Assembly (NCBI GenBank): GCA_019218365.1
Contig: JAHUUJ010000004.1
Location: 1 to 64,000 of the forward strand
Direction: 5' to 3'
From: Actinomycetaceae bacterium TAE3-ERU4
GTDB taxonomy: Bacteria > Actinomycetota > Actinomycetes > Actinomycetales > Actinomycetaceae
DNA length: 64,000 bases
In this document: in pieces, positions 35,475 to 44,459 of the stretch
Numbering within the stretch: position 1 is the first letter of the stretch
Layout of the letters: each line of letters starts with the position of its first letter
Program-made: the position numbers and the translations under genes
The notes under the pieces: generated by a model
The model's database searches: none
The model's input: the letters and a program-made list of their open reading frames with translations, nothing else
What the model was told of the DNA's origin: nothing

Positions 35475-36865
35475 TTGTCTTCAACTCCCTGCAATAGCTC
35501 GTCTGCAATCTTATAAACCTGAGAACCTAAAGATCCCTTAATTAAAACCGTGTCTCCGGAAAGTATAAATCCATCTACTAGGGTACTTGCTTCCTGCGCT
35601 GATTCGCACCAGGTCACCTCAATTTGCCCCTGCAATGTTTCGTATAGAGGACGTGCCTGCTCCCCTACACAGATAGCTGCTTCAACCCCATTTTCCAAAG
35701 CAAATTCACCTATCTTCCGGTGCAGTGTTGAAGATTCTTCACCGAGTTCGAGCATCTGCCCGAAGATAGCCTTAATTTTTCCTTGCTCTTTCAAAGGACC
35801 TAAATGTGCCAGGGCCTTAATCCCCGCTCTCATAGAATCCGGATTAGCATTGTAAGAATCATCAATGATTCTTGCTCCACGCGAGTTAAACACACACATA
35901 CGATGCGGACTTATCGCAGTAGAATCACATAGACCGGAAGAAATCTGATCAATAGAAAGTCCCAGAGCCTTCGCCGCACCTGCCGCAGCTAAGGCATTAT
36001 TCACGTGATGTATTCCCACCAAGCTCAAGGCAACTCGCCGAGATTCTTTACCAATTATTAAATCGAAGTGAGCCTTACCAGACTCGTCCAAAGATACCTT
36101 TTCTGCTCTGACTTGAGCAGCAGAACTACCAAGGGCACTAAACCAGATCGATTCCATGGTCCGATTCTGCGCCATTGCTACTACCGCGGAATCATCACGA
36201 TTTAGTACCGCTACCCCATCGGGAAGTAACCCATCAAGTAGTTCAGCCTTTGTTTTTGCCAGCACTTCTCGCGAACCAAACCCGCCCAGATGAGCTACTC
36301 CAACCATTAGTTCAACGGCCACGTCCAAAGGCACAAAATCCGTTAAATAGCGTAAATTACCCGGCGCGTCAGCTCCCATTTCAAGGACTAAAAAGCGCGT
36401 CTGCGGCAAAGCCCTTAATGCCGTCAAAGGCATACCTACCTCGTTATTGAAAGAACGTAGATTAGAAACCGTAGGAGCTACCCTAGATAAAATTTGTGCC
36501 AGTAAATCCTTCGTGGAAGTTTTACCTGCAGACCCGGTAACCCCAACTACCTGCAAATTACCGTTCCGACGTAAACGAGCAATCCAAGTTTGTGCAATTT
36601 GTCCAAGAGCATAGGTCGCGTCACTAACCTTAATGGTCGAGCAGGGCCAATTCCCATCTTTAGTAACAACAGCAGCGACAGCGCCAGCTTCAACCGCAGC
36701 AGAAATAAAATCATGACCGTCAAGTTGCTCTCCCACACGGGCGACATACAGCCCACCGGAAGAAACTTCTCGCGAATCAGTCACTACCGGACCATCAATG
36801 GTGACATCGGGACCAGAAAGAACCCCACCAACAGCTAAGGCAAGTTCCGAAGCAGAAATTTTCAT
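35471..36865 (-). CDS. murF: UDP-MurNAc-tripeptide:D-Ala-D-Ala ligase
   Basis: Completes the pentapeptide by adding D-Ala-D-Ala. 464 residues with VTDSREV (about 29-35), ATP loop GVTGSAGKTSTKD (about 108-120), FNNEVGMPLTAL and IIDDSYNANPDSM. Four-base overlaps with murE and mraY. No ddl is in the window, so D-Ala-D-Ala comes from a gene elsewhere. Confidence 0.97.
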   Translation of the reverse strand: MKISASELALAVGGVLSGPDVTIDGPVVTDSREVSSGGLYVARVGEQLDGHDFISAAVEAGAVAAVVTKDGNWPCSTIKVSDATYALGQIAQTWIARLRRNGNLQVVGVTGSAGKTSTKDLLAQILSRVAPTVSNLRSFNNEVGMPLTALRALPQTRFLVLEMGADAPGNLRYLTDFVPLDVAVELMVGVAHLGGFGSREVLAKTKAELLDGLLPDGVAVLNRDDSAVVAMAQNRTMESIWFSALGSSAAQVRAEKVSLDESGKAHFDLIIGKESRRVALSLVGIHHVNNALAAAGAAKALGLSIDQISSGLCDSTAISPHRMCVFNSRGARIIDDSYNANPDSMRAGIKALAHLGPLKEQGKIKAIFGQMLELGEESSTLHRKIGEFALENGVEAAICVGEQARPLYETLQGQIEVTWCESAQEASTLVDGFILSGDTVLIKGSLGSQVYKIADELLQGVEDK

Positions 36866-38472
36866 TCATTTTCCTTCCGTCCAGACCAGAAATCGCGTGC
36901 CCGTTCCCGATCGTCAAGATAAATTGGAATGTCACCAACCATCTGAATCGTTTCGTGTCCCCGCCCGGCGATTAATACAGTGTCTTCTGGACGAGATATC
37001 TCCAACGCGATGTCAATCGCCCTTCCACGATTATCAATTTCCAAAACTAAAGGTAACGTAAGGCGGTCGAGAACTTCCCTTGCCTGTTCAGCAGTAGTGA
37101 CATTTTCCCAGGCTGGACAACCTTGCAAAACTTCCGCCCTAATTTGTTCAACAGGTTCCGTATAGGGATCATCTTCCGTAACAATACTAATTTCTGCCGA
37201 TTCGTAAGCAGCCCGTCCCATCTGAGAACGCTTTCCCCGATCCCTATCTCCCGTAGCTCCAAATACCAGGATTAAACGACCAAGTGTAGCCTCTCTTAAA
37301 GCCTCGCATGCTGCCCGTAAGGCATCGGTAGTATGCGCGTAATCAACTACGGTCAAGGCGCGCTGAGCAGTTCGTTCCTGTACTACTTCCATTCGTCCCG
37401 GAACTAAAAGATTTTTTTCAATACGCTCGGCGCATTCTTCTACCCGATGTCCAGAAACAGCCGCAATCACGAGCGAAACGGCGAGATTCTGCACATTATA
37501 AAAACCTGGAATAGGGCAATGACAAGAATACGAACGCCCGCCAAAAACATCGCGTAAATCAAAGCGCATTCCAACTTCGCCAGGAATATGCTCTACATTT
37601 TCAACTACCCAGTCAGCCTCAGCGGCATTAGTAGAAACTGTGGTTACCGGAATTTTTGCCTCTTTTGCTAAGCGCCTGCCCCACTCATCATCCACACAAA
37701 CAACGCCCGAGTTAGAAAACTCAGCAGTAAATAATTTCGCTTTTGCGTGGAAATAAGACTCCATATCCCCGTGGAAATCAAGGTGATCACGCTGCAAATT
37801 CAAAAAAGCTACAGTTTCAAAGCGAATTCCTTTTACCCGCTCTAAACACATTGCATGGGAGGAAACTTCAATCGCTACTTCTTTTGTTCCATGTTCTTTA
37901 GCGTAAGCCAAAACTCGGTGCGCTAAAGGAGCTTCCAAACTCGTTCTTTCCGAATCTAGATAAATCCCACCTACATCAACCCCAACCGTCCCGATGCTTC
38001 CAGCCTGTGAGGAATTTGGAGAAGGTGCAAATGCCGCACGCAGCATCCGCGTAGAAGTAGATTTTCCATTCGTTCCAGTAATCCCATATACCTTTATCGA
38101 ATGGCTTGGATTAGAGTAAATCTCAGCAGCTACTTTTCCCGCCATGGAACGCGGATTAGCACAAACAATTATCGGTGTATCAACTCCAGATTCAAGCAAT
38201 TCCGCGGCCCCTCGTCGGGTAGTCAAAATTGCCCGCGCTCCGGATGACACAGCCTCTGGAGCGAATTTCCAGCCATTACTTTTTTGTCCTTCCAAAGCAA
38301 CAAAAATATAACCCGGCTCAACCTCGCTAGAAGATACGCTAATCCCAGAAATAATAGGCTCGTCTGGAAAAGGATATTCCCGGGCAAAATCACCAACCAC
38401 AATTTCCTTAACTGCGTTTAAAGATAACGCACTAATTGCTGCTGGTCGCAGCTGAGAAAGCTCAGATGACAT
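36862..38472 (-). CDS. murE: UDP-MurNAc-dipeptide ligase MurE, probably not meso-DAP type
   Basis: Adds the third residue of the stem peptide. 536 residues with GITGTNGKSTSTRM (ATP loop), SSHAMCLERV, FLNLQRDHLDFHG and VDYAHTTDAL. At about 434-437 the substrate motif reads DDPY, where meso-diaminopimelate enzymes read DNPR with the arginine contacting the DAP carboxylate. That points to lysine or ornithine as substrate, as in several Actinomycetaceae. It follows ftsI by 57 bases and overlaps murF by four. Confidence 0.95.
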   Translation of the reverse strand: MSSELSQLRPAAISALSLNAVKEIVVGDFAREYPFPDEPIISGISVSSSEVEPGYIFVALEGQKSNGWKFAPEAVSSGARAILTTRRGAAELLESGVDTPIIVCANPRSMAGKVAAEIYSNPSHSIKVYGITGTNGKSTSTRMLRAAFAPSPNSSQAGSIGTVGVDVGGIYLDSERTSLEAPLAHRVLAYAKEHGTKEVAIEVSSHAMCLERVKGIRFETVAFLNLQRDHLDFHGDMESYFHAKAKLFTAEFSNSGVVCVDDEWGRRLAKEAKIPVTTVSTNAAEADWVVENVEHIPGEVGMRFDLRDVFGGRSYSCHCPIPGFYNVQNLAVSLVIAAVSGHRVEECAERIEKNLLVPGRMEVVQERTAQRALTVVDYAHTTDALRAACEALREATLGRLILVFGATGDRDRGKRSQMGRAAYESAEISIVTEDDPYTEPVEQIRAEVLQGCPAWENVTTAEQAREVLDRLTLPLVLEIDNRGRAIDIALEISRPEDTVLIAGRGHETIQMVGDIPIYLDDRERARDFWSGRKENE

Positions 38473-38529
38473 GTAACAACCTTAAGACAAATACCCTAAT
38501 ATCCCTAGATGACACTCGGAAAAACAACT

Positions 38530-40416
38530 CTACTTAGCCTTTAGCGGGAAAAGATTTGGTCCCTGACTCGAAGGTGGAACCCCCAAAGTAGCCATCGTAC
38601 GAGTGGCGATTTTCTTAAATGGCGGTACCGCCACTACACCACCGAAAATATTGTTCTTCGGGCGGTAAGCAACCACTAGAATAGAAACTGCTGGATTCTC
38701 CGCAGGCACCAGGCCGGCGAACGAGGCAACATATCCGCGTTTTCCACTTAGGATTTCCGAGGTACCCGTCTTAGCCGCCACGTTATAACCATTGATTTTT
38801 GCGTTGGGAGCAGTTCCTCCTTCAGTTACGACTCCCTCCATCATTCTCACTAGGTTCTTTGCTGTACTGGCAGAAATAACCTGTTTCGGTTGTCCCAGTT
38901 CTACCTTCTTATAGGTTCCATCCGGACGTGTATACCCATCAATAAGATGAACTTTATTACGCACCCCGCCGTTACCAATGGTCGCGACCATATCTACCAC
39001 CTGTAAGGGAGTCGTTGCCACACCCTGCCCAAACATAGTCGTGTATCGCTGACGCCCATCCCAAGCTTCGGGAGATTTCAAGAAACCGGCATTCTCCGAA
39101 GGCAAATCAATTCCGCTTTTTTCACCCCACCCAAAGGCACGCATCATATCGTAACGCTGCTTATCGGTAACTTTTTCACCAATTAAAATTGTTCCGGTGT
39201 TTGAAGATTCAGCCAAGACACCAGCAGCAGTCAACAACTCTGGATCGTGCTCATGAGAATCTTGAAAGGTCTGCCCGTTTGGAGCAGTCCATTTACCGTA
39301 GGACATGACCGGAGTAATAGGGGTAATTTTCCCCTGTTCCAAAGCTGTAGCGACAGTAATTAGTTTACCGGTAGATCCAGGTTCATAAACATCCTTAACT
39401 GCCCTTGAACCGAAAAGAATTGGCTTATCTTTAGTCGCTTCCGCAGGGGTAACCACCCCGGAATCACCAAGCGCAAGAATTCTTCCGGTTTTTACTTCCT
39501 CAACGATAATTAAGACCCACTCTGAAGCTGAATTTTTCTGAGTTTCATCGGCAATTTTTTGTGCGTAATCAGTTAAATCGGCATCCAAAGTAAGGTGAAT
39601 ATCAGTCCCCTTCTTTGCGGGGGTAGTCTCCGAGTATCCACCGGGAATAGGAACACCATTAGCCCCGATTTCTACTACCTCACGTCCGGGAATAGACTTA
39701 AGGGTGTCTTCTTTCAGCATCTCTAGCCCGGCAGCACCGAAAGTCTTAGTGTTGTCCTTATCAGAGACTTTCATAAAACCAATTACATTCGCAGCGGTTT
39801 CCCCACGGGGGTAGATTCGCTCAGTTTTATATACTCCGTCAATTCCACGAATTTTTAGATTGCGGATTTTGCGCATTACTTCAGGAGTTACATTTCGAGC
39901 GATTACAGAGTATCGACGAGAATACTTTCTTTCTTTCCGATTTAGTTTCGCGTCCTCTTCACCCTCAGTTTGCGTATGCGGAGTCTGCGTCAACAGTCCC
40001 CCAATTTCCGCCTCGGGCAAATTGAGAATAGGCGCTAGTTCACGCGCTGCTTCCAAGGGACCGACTCCCGACAAACGATAGTGTTTCTTACCGTTCGCAT
40101 CACGATACTCAACGTAATTACGGTAGTTAGCCACTTCTACAGGATTAGCGACTACATCGTAACGAGTGGCAGAAGATGCTAAAACTTTTCCCTCTCGATC
40201 GTATATAGTCCCTCGTGGCTCCTCTAGTTTAACTACGGCAGAACGTCCCTCAATACCCCTTTTCGCGTAAGCTGGACCATTAATAATCTGCACCCATACT
40301 AGAGGAAGAACCAGGAGACTGAAGAAAAAAACCAGACCTAAACGCAAATATTTAGCACGCTTGTTTAATCCTTGGGAACTCAGAGCCCCACCTAACTTCT
40401 GCTCTTTATCACCCAA
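38530..40416 (-). CDS. ftsI: Septal penicillin-binding protein (FtsI/PBP3)
   Basis: Monofunctional class B transpeptidase of the divisome. 628 residues: cytoplasmic tail, one membrane anchor (about 25-45), PBP dimerisation domain (about 60-250) and transpeptidase domain with STGK (S348), SSN (404-406) and KTGTS (549-553). No PASTA repeats. Start TTG 40416 with GGGAGC upstream. It forms the usual pair with FtsW, encoded downstream. Confidence 0.96.
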   Translation of the reverse strand: MGDKEQKLGGALSSQGLNKRAKYLRLGLVFFFSLLVLPLVWVQIINGPAYAKRGIEGRSAVVKLEEPRGTIYDREGKVLASSATRYDVVANPVEVANYRNYVEYRDANGKKHYRLSGVGPLEAARELAPILNLPEAEIGGLLTQTPHTQTEGEEDAKLNRKERKYSRRYSVIARNVTPEVMRKIRNLKIRGIDGVYKTERIYPRGETAANVIGFMKVSDKDNTKTFGAAGLEMLKEDTLKSIPGREVVEIGANGVPIPGGYSETTPAKKGTDIHLTLDADLTDYAQKIADETQKNSASEWVLIIVEEVKTGRILALGDSGVVTPAEATKDKPILFGSRAVKDVYEPGSTGKLITVATALEQGKITPITPVMSYGKWTAPNGQTFQDSHEHDPELLTAAGVLAESSNTGTILIGEKVTDKQRYDMMRAFGWGEKSGIDLPSENAGFLKSPEAWDGRQRYTTMFGQGVATTPLQVVDMVATIGNGGVRNKVHLIDGYTRPDGTYKKVELGQPKQVISASTAKNLVRMMEGVVTEGGTAPNAKINGYNVAAKTGTSEILSGKRGYVASFAGLVPAENPAVSILVVAYRPKNNIFGGVVAVPPFKKIATRTMATLGVPPSSQGPNLFPLKAK

Positions 40417-40503
40417 GATAAAGCTCCCTCGAAATAAAAATATCTACAGCGTCCACCCTAATTTAACCCGGTAAGCGAAGAGAGCGCCCTCGCCGCGCCG
40501 AAA

Positions 40504-40893
40504 TCAGCGAGCGGCGCTTCCTCCAGAAATTTCTCCGGTCTTAAGATTCACGTAACCGTAATCAGCGTAGGGAACCAAACCCTGCTCGGCAGCTCGTTTC
40601 GCAAGCCATTCAGAAGAAGAACGTTCTTCAAGCTTTTCTTGTAAAGCCTGATTTTGCTCACGCAATATGTTCAGTTCAGTGTTTAAAGGCTGACTTTCCA
40701 TTGCCAAGTGAGAGGTAAAAGAAGTAATTCCCAGTACGGACATCACCAATAGAATTCCCGCTGCTACTACAGAAGTAAGCATAAAACGACCGGCTACCCG
40801 TGGGCTCTGTGAAGAAACTACCGTCAAAGACGGCTTAACGCTACGCTCTGGGGCAACTTTTCGCGCGTAAACACGTGCTGCTTGTGCGTTCAT
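40504..40893 (-). CDS. ftsL: FtsL-like division protein
   Basis: 129-residue bitopic protein: basic cytoplasmic N-terminus, one membrane helix (about 38-60) and an external coiled coil (about 68-100), the FtsL/DivIC architecture. Sequence identity in this family is low, so the call rests on architecture and its position between rsmH and ftsI. It overlaps rsmH by four bases, and its ATG has AAGGAG upstream. Confidence 0.82.
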   Translation of the reverse strand: MNAQAARVYARKVAPERSVKPSLTVVSSQSPRVAGRFMLTSVVAAGILLVMSVLGITSFTSHLAMESQPLNTELNILREQNQALQEKLEERSSSEWLAKRAAEQGLVPYADYGYVNLKTGEISGGSAAR

Positions 40894-41873
40894 TTTTTAC
40901 TCCTTGGGTAATTACTTGGGGTGGGAAATTCTTTAACTTTTTTAAGGGCGCGCAAACGAACGCTGGCGGAACGAGGATTGGATTCAAGCTCTTCTTTTGT
41001 AGCTTTCTCCGCACCACGAGTCAGCAAAGTTGCACATGGCTGGGCTGAAGGGGGAACCACTGGCAAATCAACCGGAGCTTTCGCGGTCGATAGCTCATTC
41101 ATAAATTGTTTAACCATTCGATCTTCAAGAGACTGGTAAGCCTCAACCACCAGGTGTCCCCCGATACGCAAAGCAGAAAAAGCAGCCGGAAGAGCATTTT
41201 CCAGAATTTCTAATTCTCCATTGACAACAATTCGGATAGCCTGAAAAGTTCGTTTCGCTGGATTACCGCCCTTACGCATAGCTGCTTGCGGCAAGCTCTG
41301 GCGTACTAAATCAACTAGCTGAGAAGTCCTAGTTAAAGGTGATTTTTCTCTGGTAGCCACAATATTTGCTGCAATCTTGGAGGCAAATTTTTCCTCCCCA
41401 TATTTACGTAAGACACGAGCTAGCTCAGTTTGCGAAACTGCAGCAAGATATTCAGCGGCAGTTAGTGTTGTACTTCTATCCATTCGCATGTCTAAATCAG
41501 CGTCTTGTGCGTAGGCAAAACCGCGCTCGGCTTCATCTAGCTGAAGGGAAGAAACACCTAAATCCATTAGAACCGCATCTGCTTTGTTTCCAGCTAGTAC
41601 CCGCTCAATTTCGTCATAGGTTGCATGAACCGCACGAAAACGATTGCCGAATTTAGCTAATCTTCGACCGGCCATTTCGATAGCTTGTTCGTCTCTATCT
41701 ATCCCCAGCACGCAGCACTCCGGAAGAGCCTCTAGAACAGCTTCAGAGTGCCCTCCCATCCCAAGAGTACAATCAACTAGCAGAGCCCCAGGTGCTTGTA
41801 AAGCAGGCGCTAATAGAGCCACACACCGATCACGTAAAACCGGAATATGCGCTTCTTGAGCTTCCTTACCCAT
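40890..41873 (-). CDS. rsmH: 16S rRNA (cytosine1402-N4)-methyltransferase
   Basis: SAM-dependent methyltransferase of C1402 in the decoding centre. 327 residues with the N-terminal HIPVLRDRCVALL, SAM loop DCTLGMGGHSEAVL (about 34-47), DLGVSSLQLDEAERGFAY and LEDRMVKQF near the C-terminus. It is the second gene of the dcw cluster after mraZ, with GGAGGG before the ATG. Confidence 0.97.
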   Translation of the reverse strand: MGKEAQEAHIPVLRDRCVALLAPALQAPGALLVDCTLGMGGHSEAVLEALPECCVLGIDRDEQAIEMAGRRLAKFGNRFRAVHATYDEIERVLAGNKADAVLMDLGVSSLQLDEAERGFAYAQDADLDMRMDRSTTLTAAEYLAAVSQTELARVLRKYGEEKFASKIAANIVATREKSPLTRTSQLVDLVRQSLPQAAMRKGGNPAKRTFQAIRIVVNGELEILENALPAAFSALRIGGHLVVEAYQSLEDRMVKQFMNELSTAKAPVDLPVVPPSAQPCATLLTRGAEKATKEELESNPRSASVRLRALKKVKEFPTPSNYPRSKK

Positions 41874-42000
41874 GGGGCCCTCCTTTCTAATCTTTAAGGG
41901 AAACCGCTGGTCTTAATCCCTGTCCGACCAATTCTGAAATCGGGGAAGTGATCTCAGAATCTCGGCCAGAGAATAAAACCCGCGGATTCATATTCAATTG

Positions 42001-42441
42001 CTAGAACAAACCAGGAACTATCTCTTCACCCATGTCAGAGAACTCGTCTTCACTCTGAGTGAGGTAGTCGTTCCAGGCTTCCTGATCCCAAATTTCCACG
42101 TGACGACCAGAGCCTATAATCACCAAGTCGCGACGAAGATTGGCATACTCCCTCAACGGAAGTGCGACCGATACCCGCCCTTGTTTATCCGGGGCTTGAT
42201 CATCAGCCGCAGATAACATCAAACGAGTGAACAGACGGGCCTGCTTAGAAGTCAGAGAGGCTTTGGAAAGCTCCTCATACATCCGTTCAAATTCAGGTTC
42301 AGGAAAAACGTAAATACAACGTTCTTGCCCACGTGTGAGAACAATTGAAGGACCTAGCTGCTCACGCAACTTGGCAGGCAGGATAAAACGCCCCTTGTCA
42401 TCCAGCTTCGGCTCATATGTGCCATGGAATCCCTTGAGCAT
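42001..42441 (-). CDS. mraZ: Transcriptional regulator MraZ
   Basis: AbrB-fold DNA-binding regulator of the dcw cluster. About 146 residues with two MraZ repeats: GTYEPKLDDKGRFILPAKLR and DKQGRVSVALPLREYA. A frame extends to 42477, but MLKGFHGTYEP at 42441 has GGGAGGG directly upstream and matches the family start. Direct repeats resembling MraZ operators lie about 60 bases upstream, so autoregulation is likely. An acidic C-terminal tail follows the second repeat. Confidence 0.95.
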   Translation of the reverse strand: MLKGFHGTYEPKLDDKGRFILPAKLREQLGPSIVLTRGQERCIYVFPEPEFERMYEELSKASLTSKQARLFTRLMLSAADDQAPDKQGRVSVALPLREYANLRRDLVIIGSGRHVEIWDQEAWNDYLTQSEDEFSDMGEEIVPGLF

Positions 42442-42499
42442 TTCTCCCTCCCTTCCGAAGGCCGAAAATCCCGCCAAATAAAGCAGAATCTACACTGCT

Positions 42500-42535
42500 C
42501 CCCAACTACCCACCACTTTACTCCATTTTCCACCA
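42500..42535 (-). promoter_or_regulatory. MraZ operator repeats
   Basis: On the minus strand, TGG-starting pentamers recur with 10-base period: TGGTG (42535-42531), TGGAG (42525-42521), TGGTG (42515-42511), then TTGGGG in the next register (42505-42500). Known MraZ sites are three or four TGGGN-type direct repeats separated by five bases in the mraZ promoter. Position and periodicity match. Confidence 0.72.
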
Positions 42536-42643
42536 CTTGTAAATATATATTTACTATATTTTCAGTTTTAACCCCTATTTTTCCGCATTATTTCAATGTG
42601 GTTAAAAGTGGAGGGTTTTTTCATTATTTCCCTAAATTGGTAT

Positions 42644-42672
42644 AAAAAAATCCCTCGGGTACACCCGAGGGA
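42644..42672 (-). terminator. Terminator after the DUF3040 gene
   Basis: Perfect stem TCCCTCGGGT with its complement and a tiny loop at 42651-42672. On the minus strand it is followed by TTTTTTT. It isolates DUF3040 from the mraZ promoter. Confidence 0.88.
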
Positions 42673-42698
42673 AAATAATTAAACTATTCTAAAGGTTG

Positions 42699-43103
42699 TT
42701 ATCTATCAGACCTTCGTTCTTGAAAACGTTCTTTTTGCTTCTCAGAAAAGCTTCCCGACCGCCCCAAAGTTCGCCCTTTTGTAGACGGTGTAAAAATTAC
42801 GTACATCCCCACCATCATGAGTAGTACACCAACGACAGAAATAGCAACTCCCAAAAGGTTATACCCCTGAGTAACACCACCGAGCAAAAGACCTAAGCCA
42901 ACCAATAAAATAATTGCCCCTAATAGGATACGACGTGGATTAACTTTCGTTTTGGGAGGCAATCCCGCGGAAAAAGATTTATCCCCTTGTGCTGTTTTTC
43001 CTTCTCGGTCCCACCCATTAACTTTTGAGGCAAAATCCGTATCAGTACGCAGACTTTCCTCAAGCTGCGCCAGAATTTCTTTCTCGTGATCTGAGAGTCC
43101 CAC
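42699..43103 (-). CDS. DUF3040 family membrane protein
   Basis: 134-residue protein of an actinobacterial family of unknown function. Conserved N-terminus MGLSDHEKEILAQLEESL, then two adjacent membrane helices (about 58-76 and 82-102) and a basic C-terminal tail ending in FQERRSDR. It occurs next to mraZ in many actinobacteria, which suggests an envelope-related role. Its own terminator follows. Confidence 0.88.
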   Translation of the reverse strand: MGLSDHEKEILAQLEESLRTDTDFASKVNGWDREGKTAQGDKSFSAGLPPKTKVNPRRILLGAIILLVGLGLLLGGVTQGYNLLGVAISVVGVLLMMVGMYVIFTPSTKGRTLGRSGSFSEKQKERFQERRSDR

Positions 43104-43174
43104 TGATTCCTCCCGAATTTAGACTAAGCAAAATCTTCTCATACCTTCCCCAAGCTGTCACGAGGGCCATAAGG

Positions 43175-44410
43175 TTATCTTTTTGTTTCTTTTTCTTCAA
43201 AGTTAGAAAGCAGGGAGGCCGAGGTAAGCGCCTCTACCCCGAATTTCCCTCTTACTTTATCTAAAGCAGTATCTAGTTGACGCCGTTTAGGGTCTTCGCC
43301 AATTAAAGACTGTACCCCCTCCGAGATAGCGTGTAGATTTTCCAGCCTAATCCCCAATAAACGCACTGGTTTACCCAAACAACCAAGTTGCCCTAATAGT
43401 CTCCAGGCTGACTCATATATAGAACGCGAATTATCTATCGGATCGGGAAAAGTATAGGAACGATTCAAAGTAGTAAAATCAGAAAAACGAATTTTTATAC
43501 TGACGGTACTAGCAAGAATGCTATTTTGTCGCAGCCTACTAGCTAACTCGTCTGCCTGCGATAAAAGAATTAAACGCAGCGTTTGCCCATCCCTAATATC
43601 TTTCAGAAAAGTCTCTTCCTTTCCAATAGACTTACGCTCCCGAGAAGTTTCAATTTTTCTTTCATCTACTCCCTGAGATAGCTCTTTCAAGCGAATAGCC
43701 GCGGCATTACCGAGTAAAGAGCGCAGAGAGCTTAGCTCCAGATTCCACACATCACGCACCCACCGAACTCCAATGGATTCAAGACGAGCAGCGGTTTGCG
43801 GCCCAACTCCCCACATTGCACCAATCGGTAATACCCCAAGAAAATCCTTAGTTCGCTTCTTTGGTACCAGCAATAATCCATCAGGTTTAGCCTGTGTAGA
43901 AGCAATTTTTGAAATAAATTTTACTGCACCAATTCCAACGGTTGCAGACAGCCCCAGTTCACTTTTAATTCTTCCTCTAATCAAGGTCGCTATCTGCACG
44001 GACGACCCCAATCGTAAACGCGCCCCCGAAACATCCATGAAAGCCTCGTCAATACTGACTTGCTCTACTTCAGGAGTAACCTCACGTAAAATCTCCATCA
44101 CCTGGGCTGACACTCGGGCATATAGTTCATGGCGCACGGGCAAAACCACTAGTTGAGGACACAGGGAACGAGCACGCGCTATGGGCATCGCCGAACTAAC
44201 CCCATATTTTCGTGCTTCATAGGTCGCCGCACAAACCACGGAACGAGCGCTGTTTCCTCCGACAACTACAGGGTTCCCAACTAAATCGGGACGTTCCAAC
44301 AACTCCACCGAGGCAAAGAAAGAATCCATATCGACATGCAAAAAATTACACCCGGTATCATCTGTTCCCCAATTTACTTTCGCCCCTGAAACTCTCGGCG
44401 CACGTGACAT
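43175..44410 (-). CDS. dinB: DNA polymerase IV (Y-family)
   Basis: Error-prone translesion polymerase, 411 residues. Catalytic acids lie in HVDMDSFFASVE (D27) and SIDEAFMDVSG (D121, E122). The helix-hairpin-helix thumb includes VGPQTAARLESIGVRWVRDV, and the little-finger domain is near 250-360. No canonical clamp-binding peptide is obvious at the C-terminus. No SOS box is visible upstream, so it may not be LexA-controlled. Confidence 0.95.
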   Translation of the reverse strand: MSRAPRVSGAKVNWGTDDTGCNFLHVDMDSFFASVELLERPDLVGNPVVVGGNSARSVVCAATYEARKYGVSSAMPIARARSLCPQLVVLPVRHELYARVSAQVMEILREVTPEVEQVSIDEAFMDVSGARLRLGSSVQIATLIRGRIKSELGLSATVGIGAVKFISKIASTQAKPDGLLLVPKKRTKDFLGVLPIGAMWGVGPQTAARLESIGVRWVRDVWNLELSSLRSLLGNAAAIRLKELSQGVDERKIETSRERKSIGKEETFLKDIRDGQTLRLILLSQADELASRLRQNSILASTVSIKIRFSDFTTLNRSYTFPDPIDNSRSIYESAWRLLGQLGCLGKPVRLLGIRLENLHAISEGVQSLIGEDPKRRQLDTALDKVRGKFGVEALTSASLLSNFEEKETKR

Positions 44411-44459
44411 TATCTCCTCCTGTTGGGAGAGCTAGTAATAGCCGGTAATAATTATATCC

